Assembly (NCBI RefSeq): GCF_050436995.1
Contig: NC_134757.1
Location: forward strand, 2,120,501 to 2,184,500
Direction of reading: 5' to 3'
Length of the DNA stretch: 64,000 nucleotides
From: Anticarsia gemmatalis
Lineage: Eukaryota; Arthropoda; Insecta; Lepidoptera; Erebidae
Positions 62,871 through 64,000 of this stretch are shown one piece after another (position 1 is the stretch's first letter; every line of letters begins with the position of its first letter). Both the position numbers and the translations under genes were made by a program. Below the pieces are notes generated by a model that was given only the letters and a program-made list of their open reading frames with translations, ran no database searches and had not been told where the DNA came from.

Positions 62871-62982
62871 CCCGGTTTCGGAATACATTTAGCGGTAGTT
62901 TATTTATTCAGTAGCCTTTTTTGTACGAATTTAAACGCTGTTGAATAGATAAACTACCGCTAAATGTACCTTAGAAACCGGG
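62871..62982. mobile_element. Foldback MITE, 112 bp, CCCGGTTTC ends
   Basis: The left half CCCGGTTTCGGAATACATTT, then AGCGGTAGTTTAT, is the reverse complement of the right half ending GCTAAATGTACCTTAGAAACCGGG-type sequence. The arms are about 45 bp around a short loop. It is non-coding. Confidence 0.75.
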
Positions 62983-64000
62983 GGTTAGCAATTTAGTATT
63001 AGGGTTTGCTATCTACGTCATATAATAGATTGCAGTAATAATGGCGTGTCTGTACTGTGTATATTAAATATATATTAACAAAATAATCAATGAGGTGGTT
63101 AAGGAACAGTAGTAGATAGTATCGTAATAATAACAAAGTTTTGAATAGTCCCAATGTATTTGAGAAACTTGTGAAAGACCTATATTGCCGAGAAGACGTC
63201 AATATATAAGCTTCAGCTCCAGAAATAGAAGATGTTGAAAGGATATGTCAATAAGTGTGCAACTAAAAATAAATGGAAATTAAGCCCAGAAGCAACAGAT
63301 ATGCGAGCTTGTCGTCTTGGAAATCTTTGAAGAAATAATATCAACCCATTTTTTTCCAACTCAACGATCAACAAAATCTCTGAACGACCCACTTGCATTT
63401 TTTTTCCCTCGGGTATATTATTTACAGCCGCTAGACTATAGGTTATTTTTTGCAAGAGATATGGCGGTTTGAGTTCAGCCATCTTTCATGTAGAAAAAGC
63501 ACGACCTATCAGTCTCGTCTCTATGAAGGCTTAGAAAATATTAGTAGGTAGGCTAACATTAAAAATATCAACCAACGTATATGAATGTTGATCAAGAGCC
63601 CTATTCAAGACGTTTTTTATTCCTTTACCTACAACATTTTTAGGACCATTTGTATATTCAGTCGGGGCTCGTGAACATTGGGCAATAGTACCATACTATT
63701 CACATAAACGTCAAAGATTTATAACCAGGGGCTTGCAGCTAAAAGATTTATTTCCGCGTCAATATTTCCCGACGTTTCATCATAACAACATTAAACTAAT
63801 GTTTTTATTGAATCACACAGTAAACAGTGTAGATTCTGCTTCGGATGCTGTGACGATGCTTCAAGGCCGACATATTGGCAGGATATCAATATTTACATAC
63901 GCTACACACGTATTCCGTTCCTACAGGGCTTGTGGAAGCTTACCACATGCAGATATTATACTTTCTTTCTAAAATATCAGTTTTAAAGAAATTGATAGAT

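Larger units (their letters stand above)
56519..64000. other. Intergenic or upstream intronic DNA
   Basis: No exon with acceptable splice sites and coding-like composition was recognised. It holds a SINE, a direct repeat, two MITEs and an 'AGCAGTGGGACA' copy, listed separately. A GC-richer patch at about 59.69-59.77 kb carries several CAGGTG/CACCT motifs and could be regulatory. An 89-codon minus-strand ORF at 63213-63482 is unexplained. Confidence 0.5.

Noticed and set aside
63213..63482. 89-codon minus-strand ORF starting MAELKPPYLLQKIT
   Set aside because: Reads somewhat like protein, but I recognise no family, see no clear splice context, and it could be a transposon fragment; left uncalled.
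1..64000. CRISPR arrays, bacterial operons, riboswitches, prophage
   Set aside because: Architecture is eukaryotic throughout; the repeats are dispersed, not regularly spaced arrays.

Overview
The window looks like nuclear DNA of a moth or butterfly, probably noctuid-like. It is AT-rich, with short GC-rich exons bounded by GT-AG splice sites. It is full of short interspersed repeats of types I associate with Lepidoptera: tRNA-headed SINEs, the 'AGCAGTGGGACA' family, the 'CTAGCTGACCCGCGCAACTTCG' family and small MITEs. There are no operons, ribosome binding sites or long ORFs. The organism call is inferred from architecture and repeat types, not from a database match.

Two protein-coding genes can be read, both on the minus strand and arranged head to tail. 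The first coding exon of a formin-like (FMNL/Frl family) actin regulator lies at 30033-30185, with a short GC-rich promoter and two overlapping upstream ORFs. No further formin exon is visible between position 1 and 30032, so this interval is read as its first intron, more than 30 kb long and filled with repeats.

The second gene is complete and runs from 47521 down to 33171. Eight exons join in phase into a 464-residue protein with a PAM2 motif (poly(A)-binding-protein interaction) followed by a C-terminal MIF4G domain. It is a translation-initiation or mRNA-regulation factor of the PAIP1/CTIF/MIF4GD group. Its 3' UTR runs to about 31.77 kb. A second in-frame first exon at 45.7 kb has a strong donor whose phase fits exon 4 and not exon 3. 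That would give an isoform without the PAM2 exon. Two more splice-bounded open segments, at 53.2 kb and 48.2 kb, may be further exons of this locus or of another minus-strand transcript. A doubtful 75-codon plus-strand gene could fit between the two promoter/3'-end regions at 31.2-31.6 kb.

Upstream of 48.3 kb the window is intergenic or upstream intronic and rich in mobile elements. The clearest are: a 707-bp PIF/Harbinger-type element with matching terminal inverted repeats, a TTA target duplication and a truncated transposase ORF (49.2-49.9 kb); a 1.47-kb nearly perfect inverted repeat with arms of about 680 bp (55.0-56.5 kb); several MITEs (19.3, 52.3, 62.3 and 62.9 kb); and an exact-looking 70-bp direct repeat with a 123-bp period at 58.7 kb. 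No CRISPR, rRNA or genuine tRNA gene was seen.
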